The notes under the pieces were generated by a model that searched no databases, was not told the origin of the DNA, and saw only the letters and a list, made by a program, of their open reading frames with translations. A DNA stretch of 64,000 nt from Nematostella vectensis. Lineage: Eukaryota; Cnidaria; Anthozoa; Actiniaria; Edwardsiidae. The translations under genes were made by a program, and so were the position numbers. This document shows positions 63,468 through 64,000 of the stretch, piece after piece (position 1 is the stretch's first letter; every line of letters begins with the position of its first letter). Location: NCBI RefSeq assembly GCF_932526225.1, contig NC_064035.1:18093969-18157968 (forward strand), given 5' to 3'.

Positions 63468-64000
63468 CTTCGTTGGTAGTTAAGGTAATTCACTTGAATT
63501 GCACTGCGCACCCCTTCTGCGGATAGTGGCGCGCGCTGTTTGTTCGAATTTTCCGGTATTTAGTGCGCGCGCGCCACAGTTGTACAAGAAAACGAAGCAA
63601 AAGGCGCGCGTTTTTTATTTAAAATCGGTTTGACAGAAAAACGAAGTCGGTCACCCCCATATTTATTTGCTTAAATAGTTAAATATATACGGAAAAATGA
63701 TATACTGAAAGAAGAAAAAAAGTTGGGTTGTAGAAGTTTTGTTATTTCTCTTAAAAGCCGTAAAAATACTTCAAAATGGCGCTTTTTACCGTATGAATAG
63801 TGGCGAAAACAATGTCTTTTAGTGCCATCTCTTAAAATGTGATTTGTTTTGAACATTAGCTACTACGGGTTATTGTTTAGGAGATCGGATTTTGACAGCT
63901 CGACAAACAGAACTTAATTTTCTAATGACTATAGGCACTCTTTTTGAAAACTAAGAGTTGGGATTTTTCCTTGCGCGATCAGTAAAAACGCGTCAACTCT
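63468..64000. other. right edge, no feature found
   Basis: I searched both strands for an upstream channel exon with a signal peptide and found none. There is a GC-rich patch with CGCGCGC at about 63528-63612. Otherwise AT-rich. Confidence 0.4.

Overview
This is a metazoan nuclear window: intron-rich genes with GT-AG introns, animal-specific multidomain proteins, many short inverted-repeat transposons and several large minisatellites. The gene content and repeat load suggest a cnidarian, probably a sea anemone such as Nematostella. That is inference; nothing in the sequence names the species. I saw no rRNA, tRNA or CRISPR array.

Layout. (1) 1-1092, + strand: 3' end of a Tctex1/DYNLT-type dynein light chain gene. 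(2) 2923-6867, +: complete threonine synthase-like 2 (THNSL2) gene, 6 exons. (3) 7.1-12.9 kb: no gene, but many nested inverted-repeat elements. (4) 12942-28109, +: complete receptor tyrosine kinase, 23 exons (signal peptide, FN2, Cys-rich modules, MAM, EGF, TM, kinase), with a 4.3 kb minisatellite in one intron. (5) 28.1-31.5 kb: minisatellite split by a TIR transposon that carries a broken LINE reverse transcriptase. (6) 32932-37696, -: MTMR10/11/12-type inactive myotubularin. (7) 39738-49592, +: MAGUK of the MPP2/MPP6 type, 15 coding exons. (8) 51592 to about 63.4 kb, -: an ionotropic-glutamate-receptor-like channel with an extracellular FN3 domain and a potassium-channel selectivity filter (TTLGYGD). 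Its introns are inflated by two minisatellites of about 4.1 and 3.2 kb.

Two results stand out. First, the minus-strand channel gene combines FN3, S1, M1, P-loop, M2, S2 and M3, with a P-loop that reads as a K+ channel filter. This resembles bacterial GluR0 and a rotifer receptor far more than ordinary animal glutamate receptors. Second, the tandem repeats follow a rule. In at least eight places the repeat unit includes the last bases of a coding exon plus the adjacent splice donor or stop codon. The gene uses the first copy, and the array extends 3' of it. This holds at the stops of the DYNLT-like, RTK, MTMR and MPP genes, and at donors in THNSL2, the RTK and, twice, the channel gene. In the two largest cases every repeat unit carries a near-copy of the real 5' splice site, giving tens to more than a hundred potential decoy donors.

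The genes are functionally unrelated (dynein light chain, PLP enzyme, receptor kinase, pseudophosphatase, scaffold, ion channel) and I see no pathway linking them. What they share is the repeat behaviour at their exon 3' ends. Exon boundaries were worked out by eye from splice consensus, reading-frame continuity and family similarity; all phases close in every multi-exon model.
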